A DNA stretch of 64,000 nucleotides from Pleomorphomonas oryzae DSM 16300 (GTDB lineage: Bacteria > Pseudomonadota > Alphaproteobacteria > Rhizobiales > Pleomorphomonadaceae): the NCBI RefSeq assembly GCF_000422965.1, contig NZ_AUHB01000007.1, forward strand, positions 124,001 to 188,000, given 5' to 3'. The translations under genes and the position numbers were made by a program. The notes beneath the pieces were generated by a model that had not been told where the DNA came from, did no database searches, and saw only the letters and a list, made by a program, of their open reading frames with translations. This document shows, in pieces, positions 51,921-63,648 of this stretch (position 1 is its first letter; the number at the start of each line of letters is the position of its first letter).

Positions 51921-52376
51921 TTGGGTACGGGATCATTCAACGAAGATCCAGGCTATGCGGGAGACGTCGGTGTGCGCGAAACTTGGGAAGCGCTTGCCGC
52001 TGATCCCTCTGCCGTGCTGATCGATGTCCGGACGGTGGCGGAATGGAACTTCGTGGGGCTTCCTGACCTTGGAAGTGTTGGCAAGCGGGTGCTGCTCGTC
52101 GAGTGGCAGCGCTTTCCGGACATGGCCGTCAACCCGGCCTTCGCCGACGAGCTTGGGGAGGCTCTTGCCGACCTCGGAGCTGGTCCGGACGCTCCGCTGT
52201 ATTTTATCTGCCGGTCGGGAGCGCGCAGTCGATCTGCGGCGACCGTGGCAACGGCCGGCGGCTTTACGCGGGCATTTAATGTGGCAGGCGGTTTCGAGGG
52301 GGCACTCGGTCCGGATCGGCACAGAGGCTGTGTCGATGGCTGGAAGGCGAGTGGTCTGCCCTGGATCCAGAGTTGA
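51921..52376 (+). CDS. Rhodanese-domain protein
   Basis: A TTG start at 51921 (GGGG and GAGG upstream) gives 151 residues. One rhodanese domain is visible: VLIDVRTVAEWNFVGLPDL near 32-50 and the active-site loop FICRSGARSRSAATVA with Cys97. The CRSGARS loop is of the sulfurtransferase rather than phosphatase type. Small rhodaneses between rpsT and dnaA occur in other Hyphomicrobiales. The sulfur acceptor is unknown. The first ~12 residues may not be translated if a later start is used. Confidence 0.85.
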   Translation: MGTGSFNEDPGYAGDVGVRETWEALAADPSAVLIDVRTVAEWNFVGLPDLGSVGKRVLLVEWQRFPDMAVNPAFADELGEALADLGAGPDAPLYFICRSGARSRSAATVATAGGFTRAFNVAGGFEGALGPDRHRGCVDGWKASGLPWIQS

Positions 52377-52707
52377 ACCGATGCGTTGGACGGGGCGGCC
52401 AGACGGCCGGCAAAGTGCGCGCAGATCGGGAGACCTGTCACACTGATCACAATCCAAGGTCCGGAAGCCGCAGCTCCGGCAAGTGACAGGCTCCCGCCTG
52501 TCATGCGTGTTAATGTCGGCTTTGTGCCGACATAATCTAGTGGGTGCCTTCCCATGGGCAGGTGCTCTCTTCCCGTTGCCGTTTGCGGCGGGCAGACAAG
52601 AAGGCCGATCCGGGCATAGCGTCCGGCCGGTCATGAAGAGCGCTCCTGGCGGAAGCGCCTTCGAGTGAAAGATGCGTGAGTAGACTTTTTTGAATGGAGG
52701 CCGAGAT
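52377..52707. other. 331-bp dnaA leader region with two hairpins
   Basis: Two consecutive perfect hairpins lie here: TGACAGGC (52484-52491) / GCCTGTCA (52496-52503) with a TCCC loop, and ATGTCGGC (52513-52520) / GCCGACAT (52526-52533) with a TTTGT loop. No T run follows either. The first could end the rhodanese transcript. The rest to 52695 presumably carries the dnaA promoter; I see no gene. Confidence 0.6.
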
Positions 52708-54171
52708 ATGTTGGAAGCGGAAGCCTGCGGCGTCGCCGGAGCGGCAGTTAGTCATGCCGATGCGTGGGCGCGCGTTCGTGGCCGCCTCAAAGCCGATCTT
52801 GGCGAAGAGGTGTTCTCCTGCTGGTTTGCCGGCATGAATGTCGAGCAGATCGAGGGCGGCACTGTTTGGCTCTCGGTGCCGAGCCGTTTCCTGAAGACCT
52901 GGATCTCCACGCACTATCGCGACAAGCTCGCCGCCCTCTGGCAGGCTGAGGGGCCGGCCTACCGTAAGGTTGAAGTATCGGTGCGCACGGCCATGCGGGC
53001 CAAGGTCGAGGCTCCGGCCCGTTTCTCGGCACCGGAAGCCGCCCGTCAAGCCAATGCGCCAGCGGCACGCGTCGTCACTCCGATCCGTCCTGCCGCCGAT
53101 GCCGCCTCCGCCCGACTATTCGACGACATCTCCTCGCCGCTCGACCCGCGCTACACCTTTGACAATTTCGTCGAGGGGGCTTCCAACCGTCTGGCGCTGG
53201 CCGCCGCTCGCCAGGTGGCCGATGGTTCGGCCTCCGCCGTCAAGTTCAATCCGCTCTACATCCATTCCTCGGTCGGCCAGGGCAAGACGCATCTCCTGCA
53301 GGCGCTTACCCATCACCTCAAGGCTGAACATCCGGAAATGCGGGTGCTCTATCTGACCGCCGAACATTTCATGTACCGCTTCGTGCAGTCGCTGCAGACC
53401 CAGTCGGCCATCGCTTTCAAGGAAGCGCTCCGGACCATCGACCTTCTGGTGATCGACGACATGCAGTTCCTGCACGGCAAGCAGATCCAGCAGGAATTCT
53501 GTCACACGGTGAATACGCTGATCGACGGCGCCCGGCAGGTGATCGTTGCCGCCGATCGTCCCCCGGTCGAGCTGGAAACCATGGACGAGCGCGTCCGTTC
53601 GCGCCTGTCCGGCGGCCTGTTGATAGAGATCGGCGCTCCCGATGCGGCTTTGCGTCGGTCGATTATCGAGCGCCGTATCGCTCTCACGACGCAGCACATG
53701 CCCGGCTTCTCCGTTCCCGATGATGTCATCGACTTCATCGTCCGCAACGTCACCACATCGGGGCGCGATCTTGAGGGCGCTGTGACGCGCCTTGCCGGTC
53801 ACAACCAGCTGACCGGCCTGACGCTGTCGCTCACCATGGCCGAGACGACGCTGAAGGACCTCATTCGGGTGACCGACACGCGCCGCGTCAAGATCGAGGA
53901 CATCCAGCGGGTCGTTTCCAAGCACTACAACGTCTCCAAGCAGGATCTCCTGTCGTCGCGCCGCACCCGTTCGATCGTTTGGCCGCGCCAGATTGCCATG
54001 TATCTGGCCAAGTCTCTGACGCTGCGATCCTTGCCGGAAATCGGCCGGCGTTTCGGCGGCCGCGACCACACCACCGTTCTGCACGCCGTTCGCAAGGTCG
54101 AAGAGTTGCTCGGATCCGATGAGGCGCTGACGCAGGAGATCGAAGTCCTGAAGCGCATGCTCGAGGCCTGA
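52708..54171 (+). CDS. dnaA: Chromosomal replication initiator DnaA
   Basis: The ATG at 52708 has GGAGG at 52696-52700; an in-frame TTG at 52690 precedes that Shine-Dalgarno. The 487-aa product has domain I (WARVRGRLKADLGEEVFSCWF), a Pro/Ala-rich linker, the AAA+ domain with Walker A VGQGKTH (190-194 core) and LLVIDDMQFL as Walker B, RVRSRLSGGL (arginine finger region), and the C-terminal dsDNA-binding domain with RSLPEIGRRFGGRDHTTVLHAV. It binds DnaA boxes and melts the origin. dnaN, recF and gyrB follow on the same strand. Confidence 0.98.
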   Translation: MLEAEACGVAGAAVSHADAWARVRGRLKADLGEEVFSCWFAGMNVEQIEGGTVWLSVPSRFLKTWISTHYRDKLAALWQAEGPAYRKVEVSVRTAMRAKVEAPARFSAPEAARQANAPAARVVTPIRPAADAASARLFDDISSPLDPRYTFDNFVEGASNRLALAAARQVADGSASAVKFNPLYIHSSVGQGKTHLLQALTHHLKAEHPEMRVLYLTAEHFMYRFVQSLQTQSAIAFKEALRTIDLLVIDDMQFLHGKQIQQEFCHTVNTLIDGARQVIVAADRPPVELETMDERVRSRLSGGLLIEIGAPDAALRRSIIERRIALTTQHMPGFSVPDDVIDFIVRNVTTSGRDLEGAVTRLAGHNQLTGLTLSLTMAETTLKDLIRVTDTRRVKIEDIQRVVSKHYNVSKQDLLSSRRTRSIVWPRQIAMYLAKSLTLRSLPEIGRRFGGRDHTTVLHAVRKVEELLGSDEALTQEIEVLKRMLEA

Positions 54172-54387
54172 TCTCAAACCGGAAACGAAAAACGCCAGCG
54201 AAAACCCGTTCCGTTAACGGCATGCTGGCTTGCGGAAATCGGCAGTTGCCGTAATGTGCTTTTCCCCGTGGTCGCCGCCTTGGCAGCGACGGGGAGAAAT
54301 GCCTTAGGCGCCAGATTTTCCGGAGGCCGCGCCGGCCGCGTCCAGTGTGACCGATCCGCGCGGCAGCCATGACAGACGGGTTTTTCC

Positions 54388-55506
54388 ATGCGCGTTACGC
54401 TGGAGCGGTCGCACCTCCTCGCCTCCCTTACCCACGTCCATCGCGTCGTCGAGCGTCGGAACACCATTCCGATTCTCTCCAACGTGTTGCTTCGGACCGA
54501 CGACGGTCAGCTCAAGCTGAAGGCAACCGATCTCGATCTCGAGGCGCAGGAGACGGTGCCGGCGATGGTCGAGCGCCCCGGTGCCACCACGGTGCCAGCG
54601 CATATGTTCTATGACATCGTGCGCAAGCTGCCCGAGGGGTCACAAGTCTCCCTCGAAGGGTCGGCCGATGGCGCCACGCTGTCCATTTCCTCCGGCCGCT
54701 CGCGCTTCTCGCTGCAGATGCTGCCGGAGAGCGACTTCCCCGATATAACGGTCGGCGAGCTCAGCCATTCATTCACGCTGGAAGCCGGCGATCTCAAGCG
54801 TCTGATCGACCGAACGCAATTCGCCATCTCCAATGAGGAGATCCGTTACTATCTGAACGGCATCTTCCTGCACACCGTCGATGGTCCGGACGGCGCGTTG
54901 TTCCGCGCCGTCGCGACCGATGGCCATCGTCTTGCCCGCGCCGACATCGCCGCGCCAAAGGGCTCTGAGGGCATGCCCGGCATCATCGTCCCCCGCAAGA
55001 CGGTGGGCGAGATCCAGCGCCTCATCGAAGACCCGAAGGCCGAACTCAAGGTCGAGCTGTCGGATGCCAAGATTCGCCTGACCGTTGGCAACGTGGTGCT
55101 GACCTCCAAGCTGATCGACGGCACCTTCCCCGATTACGGCAGGGTGATCCCGCAGGGCAACGACAAGGAACTTCGGGTCGACAAAGCCGAGTTTGCCGAG
55201 GCCGTCGACCGCGTTTCCACCATCTCGTCCGAGCGGGGACGGGCGGTAAAGCTGGCGCTCGGCGAAGGGCGCATGATGCTCACCGTCGTCAACCCGGATT
55301 CGGGCACGGCCACTGAGGAAGTGATGGTCGACTACGGCGACACGCCGCTGGAGATCGGCTTCAACGCCCGCTATCTCCTGGATATTGCCAGCCAGCTCAC
55401 CTCAGAAACCGCCGTGTTCCACCTTGCCGATTCTGGTTCGCCAACGCTGATCCAGGATGCCGGTGATGACGCCACGCTCTATGTGCTGATGCCGATGCGG
55501 GTGTGA
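54388..55506 (+). CDS. dnaN: DNA polymerase III beta sliding clamp DnaN
   Basis: The 372-aa protein has the three-domain clamp pattern: MRVTLERSHLLASLTHVHRVVERRNTIPILSNV at the start, FSLQMLPESDFPDI, TDGHRLARADI in domain 2, TFPDYGRVIPQGND, and the hydrophobic C-terminus ATLYVLMPMRV. It tethers polymerase III and many repair enzymes to DNA. A 216-bp gap separates it from dnaA; recF follows with a GTGA overlap or 20 bp later. Confidence 0.98.
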   Translation: MRVTLERSHLLASLTHVHRVVERRNTIPILSNVLLRTDDGQLKLKATDLDLEAQETVPAMVERPGATTVPAHMFYDIVRKLPEGSQVSLEGSADGATLSISSGRSRFSLQMLPESDFPDITVGELSHSFTLEAGDLKRLIDRTQFAISNEEIRYYLNGIFLHTVDGPDGALFRAVATDGHRLARADIAAPKGSEGMPGIIVPRKTVGEIQRLIEDPKAELKVELSDAKIRLTVGNVVLTSKLIDGTFPDYGRVIPQGNDKELRVDKAEFAEAVDRVSTISSERGRAVKLALGEGRMMLTVVNPDSGTATEEVMVDYGDTPLEIGFNARYLLDIASQLTSETAVFHLADSGSPTLIQDAGDDATLYVLMPMRV

Positions 55507-56675
55507 TCGGCCACCGCTGGACTGACATGACAGACTTCCGTCCAGAGGCGAAGGTGCGCGTGAGCCACCTTCGCCTCAGCGATTTCCGCAACCATGCCGA
55601 CCTCGCGCTCGATTTTTCGGGCCGGTCGGTGGTGCTTGTCGGGCAGAACGGCGTCGGCAAGACCAATGTCCTCGAGGCGCTGTCCTTGCTTGCCCCCGGG
55701 CGCGGCTTCCGCCGGGCGACGCTTGCCGAAATGGCCCGGCTCGGTACAGGTGGCTTTTCCGTGCTGGCCGAAGTCGAGGGCGCTTTCGGAGCGGTGCGGA
55801 TTGGGACCGGATCGGTTCCCGGCGAACCGGGGCGGCGGGTTCTTGTCGATGGCGAGCCGCAGAAGGGCAGCGAGCGCCTGTCCGATCACTTGCGCCTTAT
55901 CTGGCTCATTCCGGCCATGGACGGCCTCTTCATAGGGTCGGCGGGCGATCGCCGCCGCTTTCTCGACCGTTTGGTGCTGGCCGTCGATCCGGCGCATGGC
56001 CGGCGCGTTTCGGCCTATGAACAGGCCGTCGCTTCGCGCAACCGCTTGCTGGAGACGCGAGACGCCGACATGGCCTGGCTCGATGCGATCGAAACCGAGA
56101 TCGCCACCACCGGCGTTGCCGTCGCCGCCGCCCGCCGCGAGACGGTCCATTGCCTCACTCGACTTATCGAAACGCGCCCGGACGGCGACGGAGCTTTTCC
56201 CCGCGCCACCGTTCAACTGGCCGGCGATGTCGATACGGCACTTGATGAAGCGCCGGCCGCCGACGTCGAGGATTGGCTGAGAGCCGATCTCAGGGCCGGT
56301 CGTTCGCGCGACCGGGCGGCCGGGCGAACGCTCGTCGGGGCCCATCGCTCCGACCTTTCGGTGCGCCACGCCGAAAAGAACATGCCTGCCTCGGCCTCCT
56401 CCACCGGCGAGCAGAAGGCGCTGCTCACCGGTCTGGTGCTGGCCCAGGCGGCGCTCGTCACCGAACTGACGGGCAGTCCGCCCGTCCTGCTACTCGATGA
56501 AGTGGCCGCCCACCTCGACGCTCGTCGGCGAAGGGCACTGGTCGATCTCATCGCGGCGCTCGGTGTCCAAGCCTTCATGACCGGCACCGATGCCGCCCCC
56601 TTCGAGGGCTTTTCCGGCGAGGCGGAAATCATTGTGATTCCGGATGTTCCTGCCCCGAATTCCGGGGAATTCTGA
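55503..56675 (+). CDS. recF: RecF recombination mediator
   Basis: This 390-aa protein (382 from the ATG at 55527) is an SMC-like ATPase: VSHLRLSDFRNHADLALDF, Walker A VLVGQNGVGKTNVLEAL (47-55 core), the DG-rich FIGSAGDRRRFLDRLVLAVDP, ABC-type signature SASSTGEQKALLTGL and Walker B VLLLDEVAAHLD. It loads RecA at gapped DNA with RecO and RecR. The GTG at 55503 overlaps the dnaN stop and the ATG at 55527 is nearer the homologous part; neither has a clear Shine-Dalgarno, so I cannot choose firmly. Confidence 0.95.
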   Translation: MIGHRWTDMTDFRPEAKVRVSHLRLSDFRNHADLALDFSGRSVVLVGQNGVGKTNVLEALSLLAPGRGFRRATLAEMARLGTGGFSVLAEVEGAFGAVRIGTGSVPGEPGRRVLVDGEPQKGSERLSDHLRLIWLIPAMDGLFIGSAGDRRRFLDRLVLAVDPAHGRRVSAYEQAVASRNRLLETRDADMAWLDAIETEIATTGVAVAAARRETVHCLTRLIETRPDGDGAFPRATVQLAGDVDTALDEAPAADVEDWLRADLRAGRSRDRAAGRTLVGAHRSDLSVRHAEKNMPASASSTGEQKALLTGLVLAQAALVTELTGSPPVLLLDEVAAHLDARRRRALVDLIAALGVQAFMTGTDAAPFEGFSGEAEIIVIPDVPAPNSGEF

Positions 56676-56770
56676 GATTGATTCGCCGCATTTCCACCCG
56701 ATTGCGGGGCCATGGTACGGCCGCTCTTGGCCCACGGGGATAAATCCCCAGCAAGCCCATTGAAATATAA

Positions 56771-59299
<2,529 letters not shown>

Positions 59300-59304
59300 G
59301 TCTC

Positions 59305-59340
59305 CTCTCTACCGGTTCGATGTGCCGGACCGGTAGAGAG
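59305..59340. terminator. Hairpin after gyrB, probable terminator
   Basis: CTCTCTACCGGT (59305-59316) and ACCGGTAGAGAG (59329-59340) form a perfect 12-bp stem that begins 6 nt after the gyrB stop and lies between convergent genes. No T run follows, so it is less certain as an intrinsic terminator. Confidence 0.6.
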
Positions 59341-59403
59341 CCTGCCAAATCCACGCTCCAAGCCGTCATGGGCGCCCGGCCGTCAATCCGTCGGACGAAG
59401 CGC

Positions 59404-60201
59404 TTACAGGTCGCCTGCGTTCATTGGCACCCATACCGCCGATCCCGCATCGCCAAAGGCACGCGCCCGGCCGTCGAGCGCCATAGCGCCGGCATACGCC
59501 GCGACGACAGCGTCGAGACGATCTTCGAACGCCTTGAGGCTCCGGCCGCGCGTATCGGCCGGTGGCAGGGTGAGGAGGTCGGAACTTCCCGCCAGCACGC
59601 CGTCAAGGGCGGTGATGACGATTCTCCATACCTCGTAAAGGCGGCGCCGCCTCTCGACGAGCGGCAGGCCTGGCCAGTAACGCCCAGTGCGGCCGATCTT
59701 GTATGCAAGACGCATTGCTGCGCCGGTAAGCTCGATCAGCGCTGGGTGCGGATAGATCTCAATGCGGCAGGGCGGCCGAATATCGAGCGTCGCCAGCGGA
59801 TAGCCCGCCCCAGCAAGCCCGGATTCCAGTGCGCGCCCGACAGCTCCGGGACGGTCGACGGTTGGCGAATGGGTACCGGCGCCGCGGCCTGAATAGGCTC
59901 GGTTGACCGCGTTGTCAGCAGCCCGCCTCGCCGAAATGGGCGTATCCATCATCGGCATGTCCACGGCGACGAGGTCGGGAGTTCGGCCGGCCAGACAACT
60001 GGCTGCGGCAACCAGCGCGGACGGGCTCGATGAACCCGTTTCGCCCCCCGAAAGGGCAATGAATTCTTCGAACGAGGCGGCAACGGCGGTGAGCTGCCAA
60101 ACGCCCGACGTTTTCACCGCCAATGCCACGCCGCTCGGGTTGGCCGCCGTCCAGGCAGCATCAATGCCGAGCACGGCCTTGTCAGGTGGGGAAACCGGCA
60201 T
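59404..60201 (-). CDS. DUF429 family protein (predicted RNase H-like nuclease)
   Basis: From the ATG at 60201 the product is 265 aa. The domain begins VLGIDAAWTAANPSGVALAV with the conserved first Asp, then DLVAVDMPMMDTPISARRAADNAVNRAY, HSPTVDRPGAVGR, IYPHPALIELTG, and KAFEDRLDAVVAAYAGAMAL near the end, which fits DUF429. The family is predicted to have an RNase H-like fold with acidic residues for catalysis, but no reaction is proved. It is translationally close to the small membrane protein gene upstream (20-bp overlap) and convergent with gyrB. Confidence 0.8.
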   Translation of the reverse strand: MPVSPPDKAVLGIDAAWTAANPSGVALAVKTSGVWQLTAVAASFEEFIALSGGETGSSSPSALVAAASCLAGRTPDLVAVDMPMMDTPISARRAADNAVNRAYSGRGAGTHSPTVDRPGAVGRALESGLAGAGYPLATLDIRPPCRIEIYPHPALIELTGAAMRLAYKIGRTGRYWPGLPLVERRRRLYEVWRIVITALDGVLAGSSDLLTLPPADTRGRSLKAFEDRLDAVVAAYAGAMALDGRARAFGDAGSAVWVPMNAGDL

Positions 60202-60514
60202 GACGTCTCGCCGGACGAGGCGACCGGCGAGCGCCGGCAAGCATCAGGAATATGCCGATGATGCCGGCGACGGCGAGCGTCGGCCAAGCGAGCACTGCCG
60301 TGCCCCACTCGGCCCATCCCGCCTCGCCGATGAGCGGCTTCAGCACGGCTTCGATGCGATCCGCAAAATCCGGAGCTATGAGCGCCAAGCTTCCCGAAAG
60401 CGGCGTCATCACCACCCTGTCGGCGGCAATCGAAGAGATACCATCGGAAATGAGAGCCACCACGCCGATGGCAAACAGCCCCAGTCCAAGCACACGCGCT
60501 ACAAAGGACAACAT
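60182..60514 (-). CDS. Small two-helix membrane protein of unknown function
   Basis: From the ATG at 60514 (GGGGGG upstream) the 110-residue product has an N-terminal hydrophobic helix (VARVLGLGLFAIGVVALIS, ~5-23), a middle segment with DGISSIAADRVVMTPLSG and FADRIEAVLKPLIGEAGW, and a second helix (AVLAWPTLAVAGIIGIFLML, ~75-95), ending in a basic tail. I recognise a pattern of Hyphomicrobiales hypothetical proteins but no named family. It overlaps the DUF429 gene start by 20 bp. Alternative starts at 60547 and 60583 exist. Confidence 0.65.
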   Translation of the reverse strand: MLSFVARVLGLGLFAIGVVALISDGISSIAADRVVMTPLSGSLALIAPDFADRIEAVLKPLIGEAGWAEWGTAVLAWPTLAVAGIIGIFLMLAGARRSPRPARRHAGFPT

Positions 60515-60725
60515 ACGATGTGCCCCCCACCTGAACACGAGGAACATCTTGCGGCCATCGCGTCTTCCGTGCAACGTCGACAAAGAGCATTTTGTCGCGA
60601 TTTTTAAGTTTCTTCAGCCTTCGGTTCCCCTCCGGGAACGAGGCGGCTATCATTCGAAGCTACGCCTAGAGAGAATCACGCCGAGAGCCACGGCGTGCTC
60701 TCTTCGCCCTCTGGGAGCCCTCCTG

Positions 60726-61238
60726 ATGCGCATCATTGCCACCGCCTCCGTTGTTTCCGTCCTCGCGCTCGCCGCCTGTAGCAGCTATGCACCGCCGCCG
60801 CCGCGCATCGCTCCGCTGGCGCCGCAACCGGTCAACCCGGTGGCGAGCCAAGCGTTGCCGGCACCGGTGATGACGCAACCGACGACCGACATGGCCATGG
60901 GTCAGCCGACGGGCCCGGCAATCGCTCCCGCCAACCCGGGCGTTGCCGCGGATGTGCGCAAGGCCGATCTGATCGGCGGCTGGACGCTCGCCTCGGCCGG
61001 CGAGACGTGTCAGCTCTCCATGAATCTTACCACCTGGAGTGGCGGCTTCCGCGCCTCGACGCGCGGCTGCGTATCCGACGAGCTGAAGGCGATCGGCGCC
61101 TGGGACGTCGCCGGCAAGGAAATTCTGCTGAAGGACGCTTCCGGGTCGGTCGTCGCCCGCCTCTATGCCGCGGCTCCCAATCGGTATTCCGGCCAGACCG
61201 ACGTCAGCAAACGCGGCGTGCAGTTCTTCCGCAGCTGA
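60726..61238 (+). CDS. Omp19-like lipoprotein, AprI/Inh protease-inhibitor family
   Basis: The ATG at 60726 gives a 170-aa lipoprotein precursor: a short signal, then lipobox LALAAC with Cys18 as lipidated residue. A Pro/Ala-rich spacer follows (~22-75), and a C-terminal beta-barrel of the AprI/Inh type (GGWTLASAGETCQLSMNLTT, RASTRGC, IGAWDVAGKEILLKDASGSVVARL). A Cys pair (in GETCQL and TRGCVS) would form the family disulfide. Brucella Omp19, the best-known homologue, is an outer-membrane lipoprotein that inhibits host proteases. zapE starts 8 bp later. Confidence 0.88.
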   Translation: MRIIATASVVSVLALAACSSYAPPPPRIAPLAPQPVNPVASQALPAPVMTQPTTDMAMGQPTGPAIAPANPGVAADVRKADLIGGWTLASAGETCQLSMNLTTWSGGFRASTRGCVSDELKAIGAWDVAGKEILLKDASGSVVARLYAAAPNRYSGQTDVSKRGVQFFRS

Positions 61239-61246
61239 TAACCGGC

Positions 61247-62395
61247 ATGACGGCTGAGGCTACGGCCGGCGAGGTCGCCCTCTGGTTCGACGGCGAGATC
61301 GCCGCCGGCCGGCTCACGGCTGATGCCGCCCAGCGGCAGGCGGCCGTGGCTTTCGATCGGCTGCTCAAAAGGCTCGCCGCCCCACGTGCGCGCCGCCGTC
61401 TCCTCGGTCTCATACCCGTGGGGTCCGTTCCGGCGGCGCGCGGCCTTTACCTCTGGGGTGGCGTCGGTCGCGGCAAGACATTGCTGATGGACCGCTTCTA
61501 TGCGGCGGCGCCGATCGAAAAGAAACGGCGACAGCATTTCCACGCTTTCATGGGCGACATGCACGAGGCCATTGCTGCGGCGCGCCGGGCCATGGCGGCC
61601 GGCGATCCGCGCGACCCCGTTGAAATCGTGGCGCGATCGCTCGCCGATGAGATACGGCTTCTCTGCTTCGACGAGTTTTCGGTGACCGACATTGCCGACG
61701 CCATGCTGCTCGGCCGCCTGTTCGGGCGCCTGTTCGACCTCGGTTTGACTCTGGTCGCCACGTCCAATGTCGCGCCCGATCGCCTTTATTGGAACGGCCT
61801 CAACAGGGCGAGCTTCCTGCCTTTCATCGGTCTTCTGAAGGAAAGTTGCGAGATCTTGCATCTCAAGGACGGTGCCGACCATCGGTTGGAAGGACTCACG
61901 GCGGCTGAGGTTTATCTCTCCCCGCTTGGTCCAGCCACCGATGCTGCCGCCGAGCGTCTATGGGCCTCCCTTTCGGGCGATGGCGAGGAAGCCTGCGACC
62001 TTCGCGTCAAGGGGCGCACCGTTCATGTGGCGCGTGCCGCCGGTCGGCGTGCTCGCTTCACCTTCGCAGAGCTCTGCGACCAGCCGCTTGGAGCTGCCGA
62101 CTACCGAGCAATTGCCCGCCATTTCGACCTTCTGATGGTGACGGGCGTGCCTCGTCTTGCCGCCGGCGAGCGCAACCGGGCGAAACGCTTCATTACGCTG
62201 ATCGACGTTCTCTATGACGCGGGGCGCGGACTGGTGCTGACGGCCGATGGCGAGCCGGCCGAACTCTATTACGCAACAGAGGGCAACGAGGCCTTCGAGT
62301 TCGCCCGGACCGCGTCGCGGCTTATCGAGATGCGGACGGAGGCTTGGCTGCATCGCGCCGCCGATCCATCCCGTTCGCAATCATCGACCACATGA
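61247..62395 (+). CDS. zapE: ZapE, AFG1-like cell-division ATPase
   Basis: The ATG at 61247 gives 382 aa. Family motifs: GLYLWGGVGRGKTLLMDRFY with Walker A at 71-78, HFHAFMGDMHEAIAAARR, LLCFDEFSVTDIADAMLLGRLF (Walker B), VATSNVAPDRLYWNGLNRASFLPFI, and RFTFAELCDQPLGAADYRAIARHF. ZapE/AFG1 interacts with FtsZ and may act in Z-ring dynamics and protein quality control. The tail is short and Ser-rich. In Hyphomicrobiales it commonly precedes mdh-sucCDAB, as here. Confidence 0.95.
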   Translation: MTAEATAGEVALWFDGEIAAGRLTADAAQRQAAVAFDRLLKRLAAPRARRRLLGLIPVGSVPAARGLYLWGGVGRGKTLLMDRFYAAAPIEKKRRQHFHAFMGDMHEAIAAARRAMAAGDPRDPVEIVARSLADEIRLLCFDEFSVTDIADAMLLGRLFGRLFDLGLTLVATSNVAPDRLYWNGLNRASFLPFIGLLKESCEILHLKDGADHRLEGLTAAEVYLSPLGPATDAAAERLWASLSGDGEEACDLRVKGRTVHVARAAGRRARFTFAELCDQPLGAADYRAIARHFDLLMVTGVPRLAAGERNRAKRFITLIDVLYDAGRGLVLTADGEPAELYYATEGNEAFEFARTASRLIEMRTEAWLHRAADPSRSQSSTT

Positions 62396-62457
62396 CGCAC
62401 GCGTCACCTACCACATGAAGAAGTGACCTCACAAAGCAGTACCGTCTTCGTGAAAAG

Positions 62458-62550
62458 TTGACTTTCCCCGATAGTCTCGCTTGCACGCGACTCGCGATCA
62501 TTGTAATTCCATGCCGATCGATTTCGATCTAACTAACCTTTACGTAAAGG
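62458..62550 (+). promoter_or_regulatory. Putative mdh promoter and 14-bp leader palindrome
   Basis: TTGACT (62458-62463) could be a -35 box; no good -10 follows at 17 nt (TTGCAC). Downstream, CCTTTACGTAAAGG (62537-62550) is a perfect palindrome immediately before the GGGAAAGG Shine-Dalgarno of mdh, placed like an operator or an RBS-adjacent hairpin. Confidence 0.4.
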
Positions 62551-62562
62551 GAAAGGTAATAA

Positions 62563-63528
<966 letters not shown>

Positions 63529-63542
63529 TCGTTTGAAAACAT

Positions 63543-63576
63543 GGGCCGGGCCGCCAAACGGCGACCCGGCCTTTTC
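63543..63576 (+). terminator. Hairpin terminator between mdh and sucC
   Basis: GGCCGGG (63544-63550) with inner GCC pairs with GGC and CCCGGCC (63565-63571), then TTTT. It lies 16 bp after the mdh stop and about 75 bp before sucC, so it could allow differential expression of the two genes. Confidence 0.82.
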
Positions 63577-63648
63577 GTCTCTAGCGAATCCATCCGCATT
63601 TTCACTCAGTCCGCCTCTCTTCCCCACTCCCAAGCCAAGGACTTCCGG

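Noticed and set aside
51400-52700. Chromosomal replication origin next to dnaA
   Set aside because: I found no cluster of TTATCCACA-like boxes. In several Hyphomicrobiales the origin is not beside dnaA. The AT-rich patch alone is insufficient.
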